From positions 1 through 64,000 of the forward strand of contig DASXIN010000031.1 in the NCBI GenBank assembly GCA_036497945.1: a stretch of DNA of 64,000 nt, written 5' to 3'. The DNA is from RYN-230 sp036497945. Lineage in GTDB: Bacteria > Actinomycetota > Actinomycetes > Streptosporangiales > Streptosporangiaceae. The notes beneath the pieces are model-generated. The model saw only the letters and a list, made by a program, of their open reading frames with translations, made no database searches and had not been told where the DNA came from. The translations under genes were made by a program, and so were the position numbers. Position 1 is the first letter of the stretch. Every line of letters starts with the position of its first letter. Positions 25,032-33,727 of the stretch are shown here, piece by piece.

Positions 25032-26549
25032 GTGCCCACACTGAATGACCTGGCCCGCCGCCACACGGTGCTGACCCGGGCGGATATCGACTGGCTGCAC
25101 GCCCTGGTGTCCGACTGGCAGCTGCTGGCCGACCTGTCATTCGCCGATCTGGTGCTGTGGGCGCCGCTGCAGGACGCCTCTGGCTGGGTGGTGCTGGCCC
25201 AGATGCGCCCGACGACCGGGCCCACCACGTTCCACGACGACGCGGTGGGGAGCTTCGCGTCCACCGGCGCCCGGCCGTTCCTTGACTCGGCCCAGCGGGA
25301 GCACCGGATCTGCCGGGAGGGTGACCCGGAATGGACCCGGGGTGTGCCGGTCCGCCGCGAATCCATCCCGGTGACCAGGGAGGGCAAGGTCATCGCGGTG
25401 ATCGAGCGGAGCACCAACCTGAGTTCCGCGCGCACCCCGAGCCGCCTCGAGCTGACCTATCTCAAGGGCGCGGACGACCTGGCCCAGATGGTCGCCTCCG
25501 GCATGTTCCCCTGGCCCGGGCAGCAGCCGGCCCTGGTCCGGTCGCCCCGGGTGGGCGATGGCCTGCTCCGGCTGGGCCGCAGTGGCAAGGTCAGCTACGC
25601 CAGCCCGAACGCGCTGTCCGCCTACCGCCGACTGGGCCTGACCGCCGATCTCGTCGGGGCCGAGCTTGGCCAGCTGACCGCCCGGCTGTGCGCGCCCGGC
25701 CGGCCCACCGACGATTCGCTCATGGTGACGGCCAGCGGCCGCGCGCCGCGGGAGACCGAGGTGGAGGGAAACGGCTCGGTGGTCCAGCTCCGGGCCATCC
25801 CGCTGGTGGTGAACGGCCTGCGCACCGGGGCGCTGGTGCTGGTCCGCGACGTGACCGAGCTGCGGCACCGGGAACGGGAGCTGATGACCAAGGACGCCAC
25901 CATCCGGGAGATCCATCACCGGGTGAAGAACAACCTGCAGACCGTGGCCGCGCTGCTCCGGTTGCAGGCCCGCCGGATGGACGCCCCGGAAGGCCGGGCC
26001 GCCCTGGAGGAGGCGGTGCGCCGGGTCGGGTCGATCGCCACCGTGCACGAGACGCTGTCCCACGCCCCCGAGGAGATCGTCGCTTTCGACGACGTGGCGC
26101 AGCGGGTGGCCGCCATGGCGGGCGAGGTTTCGGCGGCTGAGGCCCGGGTGAAGCCGGAGCTGCGCGGCCGGTTCGGCCAGCTTCCGTCGGCGGTGGCCAC
26201 GCCGCTCGCCCTGGTCCTGGCCGAATTGCTGCAGAACGCCCTGCAGCACGGGCTGGCTCAGTGCGCGGAGGAGGGCACGGCCGGGTCACTGGAGGTGGAT
26301 GTGACCCGCAGCCCGGACCGGCTCACCGTCACGGTGCAGGACAACGGCGTCGGGCTGCCCGACGAATTCGACCTCGACTCCACCACCAGCCTAGGCTTGC
26401 AGATCGTCCGCACCCTGGTGGTGTCGGAGCTGGGCGGCAAGCTGGAGGTCAACCCGAGAGCAGGTGGCGGCACCCGGGCGGAGGTGGATCTGCCGCTGGA
26501 CCGGGCTGCGCCGTTATCAGCTCCCGGGCCGGCGGCACGCCAGGCCTAG
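25032..26549 (+). CDS. pdtaS: Sensor histidine kinase, PdtaS-like
   Basis: A 505-residue cytosolic kinase. An N-terminal GAF-like domain (DWQLLADLSFADLVLWAPLQ) is followed by a PAS domain (about 170-290) and a HisKA_2/HWE-type kinase (IHHRVKNNLQTVAALLRLQA carries the phospho-His). The ATPase has N box ELLQNALQHG, DNGVGLPDEF and the GLQIVRTLV lid region. In mycobacteria PdtaS with PdtaR controls RNA-binding antitermination in response to nitric oxide or copper. As in mycobacteria, a WhiB gene lies immediately downstream in convergent orientation. The start is the GTG at 25032 (MPTLNDLARRH), though an ATG 18 bases upstream is possible. Confidence 0.92.
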   Translation: MPTLNDLARRHTVLTRADIDWLHALVSDWQLLADLSFADLVLWAPLQDASGWVVLAQMRPTTGPTTFHDDAVGSFASTGARPFLDSAQREHRICREGDPEWTRGVPVRRESIPVTREGKVIAVIERSTNLSSARTPSRLELTYLKGADDLAQMVASGMFPWPGQQPALVRSPRVGDGLLRLGRSGKVSYASPNALSAYRRLGLTADLVGAELGQLTARLCAPGRPTDDSLMVTASGRAPRETEVEGNGSVVQLRAIPLVVNGLRTGALVLVRDVTELRHRERELMTKDATIREIHHRVKNNLQTVAALLRLQARRMDAPEGRAALEEAVRRVGSIATVHETLSHAPEEIVAFDDVAQRVAAMAGEVSAAEARVKPELRGRFGQLPSAVATPLALVLAELLQNALQHGLAQCAEEGTAGSLEVDVTRSPDRLTVTVQDNGVGLPDEFDLDSTTSLGLQIVRTLVVSELGGKLEVNPRAGGGTRAEVDLPLDRAAPLSAPGPAARQA

Positions 26550-26567
26550 GCGTGCCCGGGGTATGGC

Positions 26568-26822
26568 CTAGGCGTGCGCCCGGGCCCGGATCCGGGTGGA
26601 GCGCCGCTTGAGGGCGCGCCGCTCGTCCTCGCTCATCCCGCCCCACACGCCAGCGTCCTGGCCGCTCTCGAGCGCCCACTGCAGGCAGTCCTCGACAGCG
26701 GGGCAGCGGTGGCAGACCTGCTTGGCCTCGTCGATCTGGAGTAGCGCAGGCCCGGTGTTGCCGATCGGGAAGAACAGCTCCGGGTCCACGTCACGGCAGG
26801 CGGCGTCGTGGCGCCAGTCCAT
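26568..26822 (-). CDS. whiB1: WhiB-family iron-sulfur regulator (WhiB1-like)
   Basis: An 84-residue WhiB protein. The four cluster-ligating Cys are at 9, 37, 40 and 46 (AACRD, VCHRCPAVEDC). The GVWGG beta-turn follows at about residue 58, and a basic C-terminal tail (ALKRRSTRIRARAHA) binds DNA. WhiB1 uses a nitric-oxide-sensitive 4Fe-4S cluster and interacts with the principal sigma factor. The ATG at 26822 has GAGGAG upstream. Its position next to pdtaS supports assignment as the WhiB1 orthologue. A CRP-like site lies in its leader. Confidence 0.95.
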   Translation of the reverse strand: MDWRHDAACRDVDPELFFPIGNTGPALLQIDEAKQVCHRCPAVEDCLQWALESGQDAGVWGGMSEDERRALKRRSTRIRARAHA

Positions 26823-27132
26823 GCGACCACTCCTCATTAGCGGCCCCGGCTCAGGCTTGTGAATGGTTTCACGAGCCGGTCCATATGTCGGGAGCGGTGC
26901 AGCTCCCGGGGTTTGTATATCTATGCACGCGAGTCAGCGGCCCCCGCTTGACTCCGGTTCGCGGTCCCGTGTTACCAGGACGCCAGAACGTACCAGCTGA
27001 CGGCGCACAGCACCGCTCACCCGAACCGGGTTCTAGCCTGTCAAGACGAGCAATCAAACGCAAGACTATTTGGCAAAGGTTCGGCCGGATTTCCGTGTCA
27101 GATGCCTCACATCAGCCACCGTTCCGGGTCTG
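26823..27132. other. whiB1 upstream intergenic region
   Basis: 310 bases without a gene between whiB1 and the convergently placed diacylglycerol-kinase-like gene end. It is less GC-rich than its surroundings and holds the CRP-like site at 26858-26873. The whiB1 promoter must lie here, but I cannot place its -10 and -35 elements with confidence. Confidence 0.5.
26858..26873 (-). promoter_or_regulatory. CRP-like binding site upstream of whiB1
   Basis: TGTGA, six bases, TCACG (TGTGAATGGTTTCACG), one mismatch from the TGTGA-N6-TCACA cAMP receptor protein consensus. It lies 36-51 bases upstream of the whiB1 start codon. In M. tuberculosis whiB1 is a known target of the CRP protein Rv3676, so a conserved regulatory link is plausible. 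Confidence 0.55.
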
Positions 27133-28071
27133 TCACGCAATTACCCGCAGAGCACCGGGAACAGACCCAAACCTGACCCGCTCGTGCTCGCCCACGTACT
27201 CACCGTCCACCTGCAGTGCCACCGGCCTGCTGGCCGAGATCACGAACTCCGGCTGGTCGTGCAGGCTGAGCACGTCCCGGCCGCTGGGTGGGTCAGGCCG
27301 GCTGGCGAACATCTGCCGCAACGCGTTCAGTGTGCCGGCGGTGCGCAGCCGGCGCAGCGCGAACAGGTCGAGGCCGGTATCGAAATCCGCCGCCGGGCTC
27401 GGGTTGACCGGGCGGCGGCCCAGGTAGGTCCACGGCGCGGTGTTGGACACGATGCTGAAGAACAGGTGCCCGACCGGGGGCTGGCCGTGGCACTCCAGGG
27501 TCAGCGCCGGGTGGCGCCGGTCGGTGACGGTGTAGAACTGGCGGAGCGCGGTCCACAGGTACAGCCGCGGCGTGACTGACCGGCCGCGGGCCCGCAGCCC
27601 CTCGATGACCCGGACCACCTCGGCGTCCAGGCCCAGCCCAGCGTTGAACGTGAAGTACCGGCTGGACCGGCCGCCCGGGTCGATGCGGCCCAGCCCGAGG
27701 CGCCGCGACCGGCCCGCTTCCAGCGCCTCGATGACCCGCCCGGTGGCGTCCACCGGGTCGGTGGGCAGCCCGAGCGACCGGGTGAACACGTTGGCGTTAC
27801 CGCCGGGCAGCGCGGCCAGCGCGGGCGCCGGGCCGTTCCGGTCCAGCAGCAGCCCGTTGACCGCCTCGTTGACCGTGCCGTCACCACCCAGCGTGAGGAC
27901 CAGCTGGTGACCGCCGGCCGCGGCCGTCCGGGCCAGGCTGGCCGCGTGACCCCGGTAGCGTGTCTGCACGACTTCCAGATCCATCTGGGAGGCGAGGGCG
28001 TGCGTGATGACCTCCCGGCGTAGCTGGGTCGTCGAAGTGGCCCGCGGGTTGACAATGAGGAGCGCACGCAC
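27133..28071 (-). CDS. Diacylglycerol/lipid kinase family protein
   Basis: A 312-residue DAGK-catalytic-domain protein. The N-terminal LLIVNPRATST, the nucleotide loop LTLGGDGTVNEAVNGLL and ALPGGNANVFTRSLG are diagnostic. The C-terminal domain ends in VALQVDGEYVGEHERVRF. It should phosphorylate a lipid such as diacylglycerol or a lipid-like metabolite. The GTG at 28071 (MRALLIVNP) is chosen because the conserved first strand begins there; an upstream in-frame extension is Pro/Ser-rich. A membrane protein gene diverges from it. Confidence 0.9.
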   Translation of the reverse strand: MRALLIVNPRATSTTQLRREVITHALASQMDLEVVQTRYRGHAASLARTAAAGGHQLVLTLGGDGTVNEAVNGLLLDRNGPAPALAALPGGNANVFTRSLGLPTDPVDATGRVIEALEAGRSRRLGLGRIDPGGRSSRYFTFNAGLGLDAEVVRVIEGLRARGRSVTPRLYLWTALRQFYTVTDRRHPALTLECHGQPPVGHLFFSIVSNTAPWTYLGRRPVNPSPAADFDTGLDLFALRRLRTAGTLNALRQMFASRPDPPSGRDVLSLHDQPEFVISASRPVALQVDGEYVGEHERVRFGSVPGALRVIA

Positions 28072-28106
28072 GCGCTCAGGGTAGCTAGGCACGGAGGATG
28101 CTGGAG

Positions 28107-28511
28107 ATGCGGGAGAGGCCGTCGAGCCTGCTTGGTGCGGCGGGAGCACAGGCAGCCGAGGCTGTCATCGTGCTGGTGGCCAGCGTGCTGTCCGGGGTGG
28201 ACACGGCGGCCGGCAAGTCTTACCAGACCGGCAGCGGGGTCGCGCTGACCATCATCGGGGTGGCCACCGCCGGTGTACTGGCCTGGATAGCCGTGGGGCT
28301 GGCCCGGGCGCGGCGGTGGACCCGGACGCCCGCGCTGCTGACCCAGCTGTTCGTCGGGATCGTCGGCATCTACCTGGTGCAGGGGCACCGGTACGCGTGG
28401 GGTGTGCCGTGCCTGGTGCTGGCGGCCGGCGGCTTCGTGGCGCTGCTCGTCCCGGCGAGCCTGCGCGCGCTGGGCGGCCGGCCGGCGTCGCCCAGCCAGC
28501 CGCCGCGCTGA
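28107..28511 (+). CDS. Four-helix membrane protein, hypothetical
   Basis: A 134-residue integral membrane protein with four hydrophobic segments (about residues 12-30, 44-64, 76-92 and 98-118) and short basic loops (LARARRWTRTPALLTQLFVG). The ATG at 28107 is preferred because GGAGG lies 10 bases upstream; the ATG at 28098 touches that site. The pattern is common in actinobacterial integral membrane proteins with no named function. It converges with the sigma factor gene after 9 bases. Confidence 0.75.
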   Translation: MRERPSSLLGAAGAQAAEAVIVLVASVLSGVDTAAGKSYQTGSGVALTIIGVATAGVLAWIAVGLARARRWTRTPALLTQLFVGIVGIYLVQGHRYAWGVPCLVLAAGGFVALLVPASLRALGGRPASPSQPPR

Positions 28512-28520
28512 TCCGGGCGG

Positions 28521-29420
28521 TCAGTCCTCGGCGGTCAGGCCATCCCGGAGCTGGGCCAGCGTCCTGGCCAGCAGCCGGGACACGTGCATCTGGGAGATAC
28601 CGAGCTCGCTGGCGATCTGCGACTGGGTCATGTTGCCGAAGAAGCGCAGCAGCAGGATGCGCTTCTCCCGGCTGGGCAGCTGCTCGAGCAGCGGCTTGAG
28701 CGACTCCCGGTACTCCACTCCCTCCAGGGCGTCATCCAGCATGCCGAGCGACTCGGCCACCGCGGGCGCGTCGTCGTCCCCGGAGTCCGGGGCATCCAGC
28801 GACACGGTGGAGTAGGCGTTGGCCGACTCCAGGCCCTCCAGCACCTCTTCTTCGGTCATCTGCAGGTGCGCGGCGATCTCCGCGACGGTGGGCGCCCGGC
28901 CCTCACGCTGGGCCAGGTCGCCGATGGCCTTGGTCAGCGCGAGCTTGAGCTCCTGGAGCCGCCGCGGCACCCGGACCGCCCAGCCCTTGTCGCGGAAGTG
29001 CCGCTTGATCTCCCCCACGATGGTGGGGGTGGCGTAGGTGGAGAACTCCACCCCGCGGGCCAGGTCGAACCGGTCGATCGACTTGATCAGGCCGATCGTG
29101 GCCACCTGGGTCAGGTCGTCGAGCCATTCGCCGCGGTTGCGGAACCGCCGGGCCAGGTACTCCACCAGCGGCAGGTGCAGCTCGACCAGCTCGCCGCGGA
29201 TGCGCAGCCGTTCCGCGTCACCCTGGGGCAGCACAGCCAGCCGCTCGAAGAGCTCCCGGGCCCGCCCCCGGTCCGGGACCGCGTGCTGGATCCGTGCCGT
29301 GGCGGTGAGGCCGGAGTCAGCCACCTGCACCTCGATATCGGCGGCCACCTCGGCGTCGATATCGTTGGTCACCCCAGCCTCCATCTTCTGCGGCACCCGG
29401 ACCTCGATTTCCTCGGTCAC
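28521..29420 (-). CDS. sigF: SigB/SigF-family RNA polymerase sigma factor
   Basis: A 299-residue group III stress/sporulation sigma factor. Region 2 (LVEYLARRFRNRGEWLDDL, then GLIKSIDRFDLARGVEFSTY), region 3 (KGWAVRVPRRLQELKLALTK) and region 4 (LEQLPSREKRILLLRFFGNM, then SQIASELGISQMHVSRLL) are complete. The first 50 residues form an acidic, repetitive extension (EIEVRVPQKMEA, DIDAEVAADIEVQV) not seen in the core family. The start overlaps the anti-sigma stop (ATGA), so it is controlled by the co-translated RsbW-like partner. Which actinobacterial SigF/B/G paralogue this is cannot be settled here. Confidence 0.92.
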   Translation of the reverse strand: MTEEIEVRVPQKMEAGVTNDIDAEVAADIEVQVADSGLTATARIQHAVPDRGRARELFERLAVLPQGDAERLRIRGELVELHLPLVEYLARRFRNRGEWLDDLTQVATIGLIKSIDRFDLARGVEFSTYATPTIVGEIKRHFRDKGWAVRVPRRLQELKLALTKAIGDLAQREGRAPTVAEIAAHLQMTEEEVLEGLESANAYSTVSLDAPDSGDDDAPAVAESLGMLDDALEGVEYRESLKPLLEQLPSREKRILLLRFFGNMTQSQIASELGISQMHVSRLLARTLAQLRDGLTAED

Positions 29421-29875
29421 CCGGACCTCGACAGCTCGCGGGTCTTGCGCAGCATGACCGTCAGCCGGTCGTCCGGTCCGGCCCAGGCGTCCACGCTCCC
29501 GGCCAGGGCGGAGAGCACCGTCCAGGCGAAGGTGTCCCGGGCGGGCAGCTGGGCCCGCTGGCTGGGCACTGACACGGTAATGGTCACGCTGTCCTCGGCC
29601 AGGGTGAAGTCGCAGTCCAGGTCAGCCCCGGGGATGGCCTGGCTGAGCAGCAGGCCGCACGCCTCGTCCACCGCGATACGCAGGTCCTCGATCTCATCCA
29701 GGGTGAAGTCGAGGCGAGCGGCCAGGCCAGCGGTGGCCGTGCGGAGCACGGACAAGTAGGCGCCCTCGGCGGGCATCCGGATCGTCACCCGGTCTTCCGC
29801 CGCTGGGGTCGCCGGTTCGTCGCGTACCGCGGTGGGCACGGCCGCAGCCGCCGGCGCGGTCGTCTCTTCCGTCAC
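29417..29875 (-). CDS. RsbW-type anti-sigma factor
   Basis: A 152-residue GHKL-fold anti-sigma factor/serine kinase. After a 30-residue Ala/Pro/Thr-rich head come the helix YLSVLRTATAGLAARLDFTL and the N-box-like EIEDLRIAVDEACGLLLSQA, which holds Glu and Asp but reads DEACG in place of a standard N box. The end is short (DRLTVMLRKTRELSRSG). Mycobacterial UsfX is the nearest named type. It overlaps the sigma factor gene by 4 bases and is the first gene of the pair. No anti-anti-sigma gene is adjacent. Confidence 0.88.
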   Translation of the reverse strand: MTEETTAPAAAAVPTAVRDEPATPAAEDRVTIRMPAEGAYLSVLRTATAGLAARLDFTLDEIEDLRIAVDEACGLLLSQAIPGADLDCDFTLAEDSVTITVSVPSQRAQLPARDTFAWTVLSALAGSVDAWAGPDDRLTVMLRKTRELSRSG

Positions 29876-30167
29876 GTTCGTCCTCCCGTACCGCCAGCCA
29901 TCCCGCGCTGCCAGCGGCCGTCGCTGTGTTGACTTGCAACCTACCGTCCGCGGCGGGCGGCGCTGACGCGGCGCCCCGTGAAGTGATCACGCAATCTCGG
30001 CTGACCAGGGCACAATCACCGCAGGCCGGGCACAGATCGCCGCCAGGTCGGCCGCCGCGGCCGCGGGCCGGCTTACCCGCCAGCATGCCAGAGGCCGCGC
30101 GGGCAGTGGCCCGCGCTGCCTCGGCAAAGCGGCAACCGCCGAAGTTCCCGGCTGTCCAGCTCGCTGG

Positions 30168-30581
30168 TCAGCCCTGCTTCGTCTCCCAGAAGATCTTGCT
30201 GATCTCGTCGATCTTGGCCAGCAGCGCGTCCGCGGTGGCCACGTCGGTGCTGCTCTTGGTCCCGCCCGGCCCCCCGCCGGCCATCTTGGTGGCCTCGTTG
30301 AACAGCTGGTTGAGCTGCGGGTACTTCTCGAAGTGCGGCGGCTTGAAGTAGTCCGTCCACAGCACCCACAGGTGATGCTTGACCAGGTCCGACCGCTGCT
30401 CCTTGATAAGCAGCGCGCGGGTCTGGTACGCCGGGTCCGAGCTGTCGTTGTACTTCTGGATGATGGCCTTGACGGACTCGGCCTCGATCCGTGCCTGGGC
30501 CGGGTCGTACACGCCGCACGGGAGGTCACAGTGTGCGTGCGCGATGGTCTTCGGCTCAAGGAGACGTGCCAGCAGTCTCAT
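30168..30581 (-). CDS. sodN: Nickel superoxide dismutase precursor
   Basis: A 137-residue precursor of NiSOD, which converts superoxide to oxygen and peroxide. A 16-residue leader (MRLLARLLEPKTIAHA) precedes the nickel hook HCDLPCGVY, where the new N-terminal His, Cys2 and Cys6 bind nickel after leader removal. The four-helix body is well conserved (ARIEAESVKAIIQKY, DYFKPPHFEKYP, KIFWETKQG). It is divergent from the gene for its maturation peptidase, 83 bases away. The ATG at 30581 has AAGGGG upstream. Nickel-responsive Nur control is usual, but I do not see a clear Nur box. Confidence 0.97.
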   Translation of the reverse strand: MRLLARLLEPKTIAHAHCDLPCGVYDPAQARIEAESVKAIIQKYNDSSDPAYQTRALLIKEQRSDLVKHHLWVLWTDYFKPPHFEKYPQLNQLFNEATKMAGGGPGGTKSSTDVATADALLAKIDEISKIFWETKQG

Positions 30582-30664
30582 TGATCCCCTTCTCTCATGT
30601 CGGATCATGGGTACCCGGGAACCGACACTACCCCGTTGGTCTCAGCCGGAACGTGGGAGGGCAG

Positions 30665-31069
30665 ATGCGCTGGCCGCTATCGACGGTTGCGGTCGTGGAG
30701 CAGTCCATGGCGCCGGCCCTGCGGCCCGGTGACTGGCTGCTCGTCTGGCGCGGCCTGCGGTCTGGCCGGCCGCCCCGGGTCCGGCCGGGCCAGATCGTCG
30801 TAGCCCGCCATCCGGACCGCGCGGACTTCCTGCTCGTGAAGCGGGCGGTGCGGCGGGCGGAGGGCGGCTGGTGGCTGGGGTCCGACAACCCCGGCGCCGG
30901 GGCGGTGGACAGCCGGTCCTTCGGGGCGGTACCTGGCCCGCTCATCCGCGGCCGGGTGTTGCTGCGCTACCGCCGTGGCCGGGCCGCCCGGGAACCGGCG
31001 GCAGGGGCCAGAACAGCCGAGGACCCCCGTCCCCAGGAGCGGGGCGGAGGTCCTCGGACCGACGGTTAG
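30665..31069 (+). CDS. sodX: NiSOD maturation signal-peptidase-like protease
   Basis: A 134-residue S26-type serine protease that removes the SodN leader. The catalytic Ser is in VEQSMAPALRPGDWLLV and the Lys in FLLVKRAVRRAEGGWWLGSD, followed by the usual GSDNPGAGAVDSRSFGAVP. No membrane anchor is evident, as expected for SodX. The ATG at 30665 sits behind GGGAGG. The C-terminal tail is hydrophilic and encoded partly by a terminator-like hairpin (31017-31057). The divergent sodN-sodX pairing is typical of actinobacteria. Confidence 0.93.
   Translation: MRWPLSTVAVVEQSMAPALRPGDWLLVWRGLRSGRPPRVRPGQIVVARHPDRADFLLVKRAVRRAEGGWWLGSDNPGAGAVDSRSFGAVPGPLIRGRVLLRYRRGRAAREPAAGARTAEDPRPQERGGGPRTDG
31017..31057. 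terminator. 9-bp hairpin between convergent sodX and permease genes
   Basis: CCGAGGACC at 31017-31025 pairs perfectly with GGTCCTCGG at 31049-31057. It lies within the last codons of sodX, just before the end of the convergent permease gene, and may serve both directions. Confidence 0.5.
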
Positions 31070-31073
31070 TTGG

Positions 31074-32738
31074 TTAGTGGGGGTTGCGCTCGGGCGGCTC
31101 TTCCCCGGCCTGCCGTCCGACCAGGTTCAGCATCTCTTCCCTGGGCAGCTTGGTGGCCATGGCCCAGTAGTAGATGATCAGGCTGAACACGGCAACGACC
31201 ACTATGTCCCACCAGAACGGGATGTTGAAGGTGTTTGTTGGCGCCTTCGCCGCCGGCGTACTGGCCACGGGGAACTGGCCCTGCCAGGAGATGACGCCCA
31301 TGCCGAGCAGCCACACCGGCAGCCACACCGCCGACTTCCAGTCCAGCGGCGGCCGGTTCTGGTCGAACGCCATCGAGATGCCGATGAGCACGTACCCGAT
31401 CACCAGCACGATGCCGAGCTTCCAGACCACAATGAAGCCCGACCAGTAGATGAGCAGGTCGGCGACGACGAACGCGGCCGGGGCGAGCACCATCGCGGCT
31501 GGCATGCGGTACGGCCGGTTTGCGTCCGGCACCTGCCCGCGGAAGGCACCCAGGGACAGCGGCGCGCCCGCGTACATCAGCACGCTCGCGCCGGTGATGA
31601 TGCCTACCAGCGAGCGCCAGCTCGGGAACGGCAGCAGGAAGAGCAGCCCGAACAGGAACGCGAAGATCAGCCCGACCCACGGAATGCCGGTGGCGTTGGT
31701 CCTGCCGAAGAACTGCGGGGCGTACCGGTTTCTGGCCAGGCCGTAGCTGACCCGCGAGGTTCCGGTCACGTAGATGAGGCCGGTGCCGGACGGGGAGATG
31801 AACGCGTCGACCCGCAGGATGTGCGCCAGCCAGGCGAACCCGGCCAGGGCCGCGACACCGGCGAACGGCCCCTCGATGACGAGGGGGTTGGTGATGTGCT
31901 GGAGCCCGTGAGGTATCTGGTCCGGGGGAATCGCGCCGATGAACGCGACCTGCAGCAGGGTGTAGATCACGGTGCCGATGAGGACTGCGATGATGATCGC
32001 CCGCGGCAGGTTGCGCCCCGGGTTCTTGATCTCGCCGGCCAGCTGGTCGGCCTGCTCGAACCCGGAGTAGGCGAAGATGATGCCGGCCAGCGGGAGCGCC
32101 GCGAACAGGCCATGGACCCCGCCCGGCATGAAGCCCGCTCCTCCGGCGGTGAAGTTGCCGCCGTGGAACTTGGTCAGCAGCACGATGATGGCGAGGACCG
32201 GGACCGCGACCTTCCACCACGTGATGGCGCTGTTCACCCTGGCGAAGATACGCATGGCCAGGAAGTTGACCGCGGTGAAGATCGCCATCAGGATGATGGT
32301 GATCACCAATCCGAGCCCGGTGATCTTGCCCGTCGTCGTGTTGAACAGGCCGTGCCAGTAGTACGCCGCGTACTGGATGAACGCATAGCATTCGATGGGC
32401 GCGATCGTGACTGCCTGGACGTACGAGAAGAAGCCGAACCCGATGCCGGCCACGCTGCCGAACGCGAAGTGCGGGAACCTGGCCGTTCCGCCGGAGACGG
32501 GGTACATCGCGCCGAGTTCGGCGTGGCAGAGGGCCAGGACGATAACCACGACTCCGGCGATGACCCAGTCCAGGACCGCGGCCCCGCCTATCAGCAGTGC
32601 GGCGGTCAGCGGGGCGAACAGCCAGCCCGAGCCGATGATCGAAGTCTCGGATGCCCAGGTTGCGCCGATCAGCCCCATTTCTCGTTTGAGACCGACGTCT
32701 GCCGGCCTCGTAGTGGTAGCTACCGACTCAGTTGCCAT
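31074..32738 (-). CDS. APC-superfamily amino-acid permease
   Basis: A 554-residue transporter with 12-14 hydrophobic helices. The first helix carries the substrate/ion motif region (LIGATWASETSIIGSGWLFA), followed by GAMYPVSGGTARFPHFAFG and FAYSGFEQADQLAGEIKNPG, as in the APC or AGT branches. The substrate is unknown; an amino acid or amine is likely. The ATG at 32738 follows a 260-base intergenic region (32739-32998) that probably holds its promoter. It converges with sodX. Confidence 0.9.
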   Translation of the reverse strand: MATESVATTTRPADVGLKREMGLIGATWASETSIIGSGWLFAPLTAALLIGGAAVLDWVIAGVVVIVLALCHAELGAMYPVSGGTARFPHFAFGSVAGIGFGFFSYVQAVTIAPIECYAFIQYAAYYWHGLFNTTTGKITGLGLVITIILMAIFTAVNFLAMRIFARVNSAITWWKVAVPVLAIIVLLTKFHGGNFTAGGAGFMPGGVHGLFAALPLAGIIFAYSGFEQADQLAGEIKNPGRNLPRAIIIAVLIGTVIYTLLQVAFIGAIPPDQIPHGLQHITNPLVIEGPFAGVAALAGFAWLAHILRVDAFISPSGTGLIYVTGTSRVSYGLARNRYAPQFFGRTNATGIPWVGLIFAFLFGLLFLLPFPSWRSLVGIITGASVLMYAGAPLSLGAFRGQVPDANRPYRMPAAMVLAPAAFVVADLLIYWSGFIVVWKLGIVLVIGYVLIGISMAFDQNRPPLDWKSAVWLPVWLLGMGVISWQGQFPVASTPAAKAPTNTFNIPFWWDIVVVAVFSLIIYYWAMATKLPREEMLNLVGRQAGEEPPERNPH

Positions 32739-32998
32739 GCTCGAACCTTCTTCCGGGTCCGCATACGTGGGCCATACGGCCGTGGAGTAGGGCTCATGGT
32801 AATGATCGTCAAACAGCCTGAGAAGAAGTCGACGGCTTCATTTCGGTAACGCGGATTACGATCCGTTCGCACTGACATACGTATTGTTGCCCATCGTGGC
32901 GGCCCGGGCGGCCATGGTTAACCGCAGGTGAGAGACGGATAGCCGCGAAACAGCGGGAATCCGCGGCTGCGGCGGGCCGTACCCGGGGTTACCGGGAC

Positions 32999-33568
32999 TC
33001 AGATGGCGGCGTGGGACGCCGGGCCGGTTTCCTTGCGCCGCCGGTCGCGGAGCGCGGTCACCGTAGCCGGGCCCGCGCAGCGGTCCCCGCAGTAACTCTG
33101 CGACCGGCCCGGGGTCAGGTCCACGAAGACGTTGCCGCAGGACGCGGCCTCGCACCGGCGGAGCCGGTCGGTGCCCAGCTCGGTGACCACCCGGGTCAGG
33201 CCGAGCACCGCACCGGCCGCGTACTGGTCGGCTGCTGAGCCGCTCTCGGCATGATGCAGGTGCCAGGACTGGCCGTCATGCCGGGCGATCTCCGGGTGGA
33301 TCGGGTGCCGGGCGAGCAGCGCGTTCAGCCGGGTGGCGGCGTCCTCGTCGTTCCCGGCGATGCAGGCGGCGAAGATGAGCCGGAGCTCGGTGCGCAACTG
33401 CCGGAGTGCGTCCAGGTCGCCCGGGGCAATCCGGGCACACAGATAAGCCCGGTCCGCCGTCAAGGCGCGATACGCCTCGATGGTGGCGAGCTCATCGTGG
33501 CGGCCATCGCCAGCGTCGCCCGTGTTGACCAAGCGCACCGCCAGCTCGGCGTAGGAGGTGAGATCCAC
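32999..33568 (-). CDS. CGNR zinc-finger (ABATE domain) protein
   Basis: A 189-residue putative DNA-binding regulator. The N-terminal ABATE-like helical domain begins YAELAVRLVNTGD. The C-terminal zinc finger reads CEAASCGNVFVDLTPGRSQS then YCGDRC, giving two Cys pairs in the CGNR pattern, with the CGNR signature present as CGNV. The helix after the finger (VTALRDRRRKETG) is basic. Targets unknown. The GTG at 33568 follows AGGA at suitable distance. Confidence 0.88.
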   Translation of the reverse strand: MDLTSYAELAVRLVNTGDAGDGRHDELATIEAYRALTADRAYLCARIAPGDLDALRQLRTELRLIFAACIAGNDEDAATRLNALLARHPIHPEIARHDGQSWHLHHAESGSAADQYAAGAVLGLTRVVTELGTDRLRRCEAASCGNVFVDLTPGRSQSYCGDRCAGPATVTALRDRRRKETGPASHAAI

Positions 33569-33727
33569 TCCAGTCCTTTAGCTGCTGGGGGACATCTGGG
33601 TCCGCTTCCCCGCACCGAGTATGGCACAGACTTACTTACCCGGCCGGCCCTTCAGAGCGGATGGTCAGGTTATGTGCAGCCGCCCTGCCCACCGAGCGGC
33701 CATCCCGGAGACGCTAAGGTGCGGCCC

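Noticed and set aside
28098..28106. ATG at 28098 as start of the four-helix membrane protein
   Set aside because: It directly abuts GGAGG; the ATG nine bases downstream has normal spacing.
30582..30664. Nur (nickel) operator between sodN and sodX
   Set aside because: The GGGTACCC palindrome is present but the TTGCAA-type half sites expected for Nur are not.
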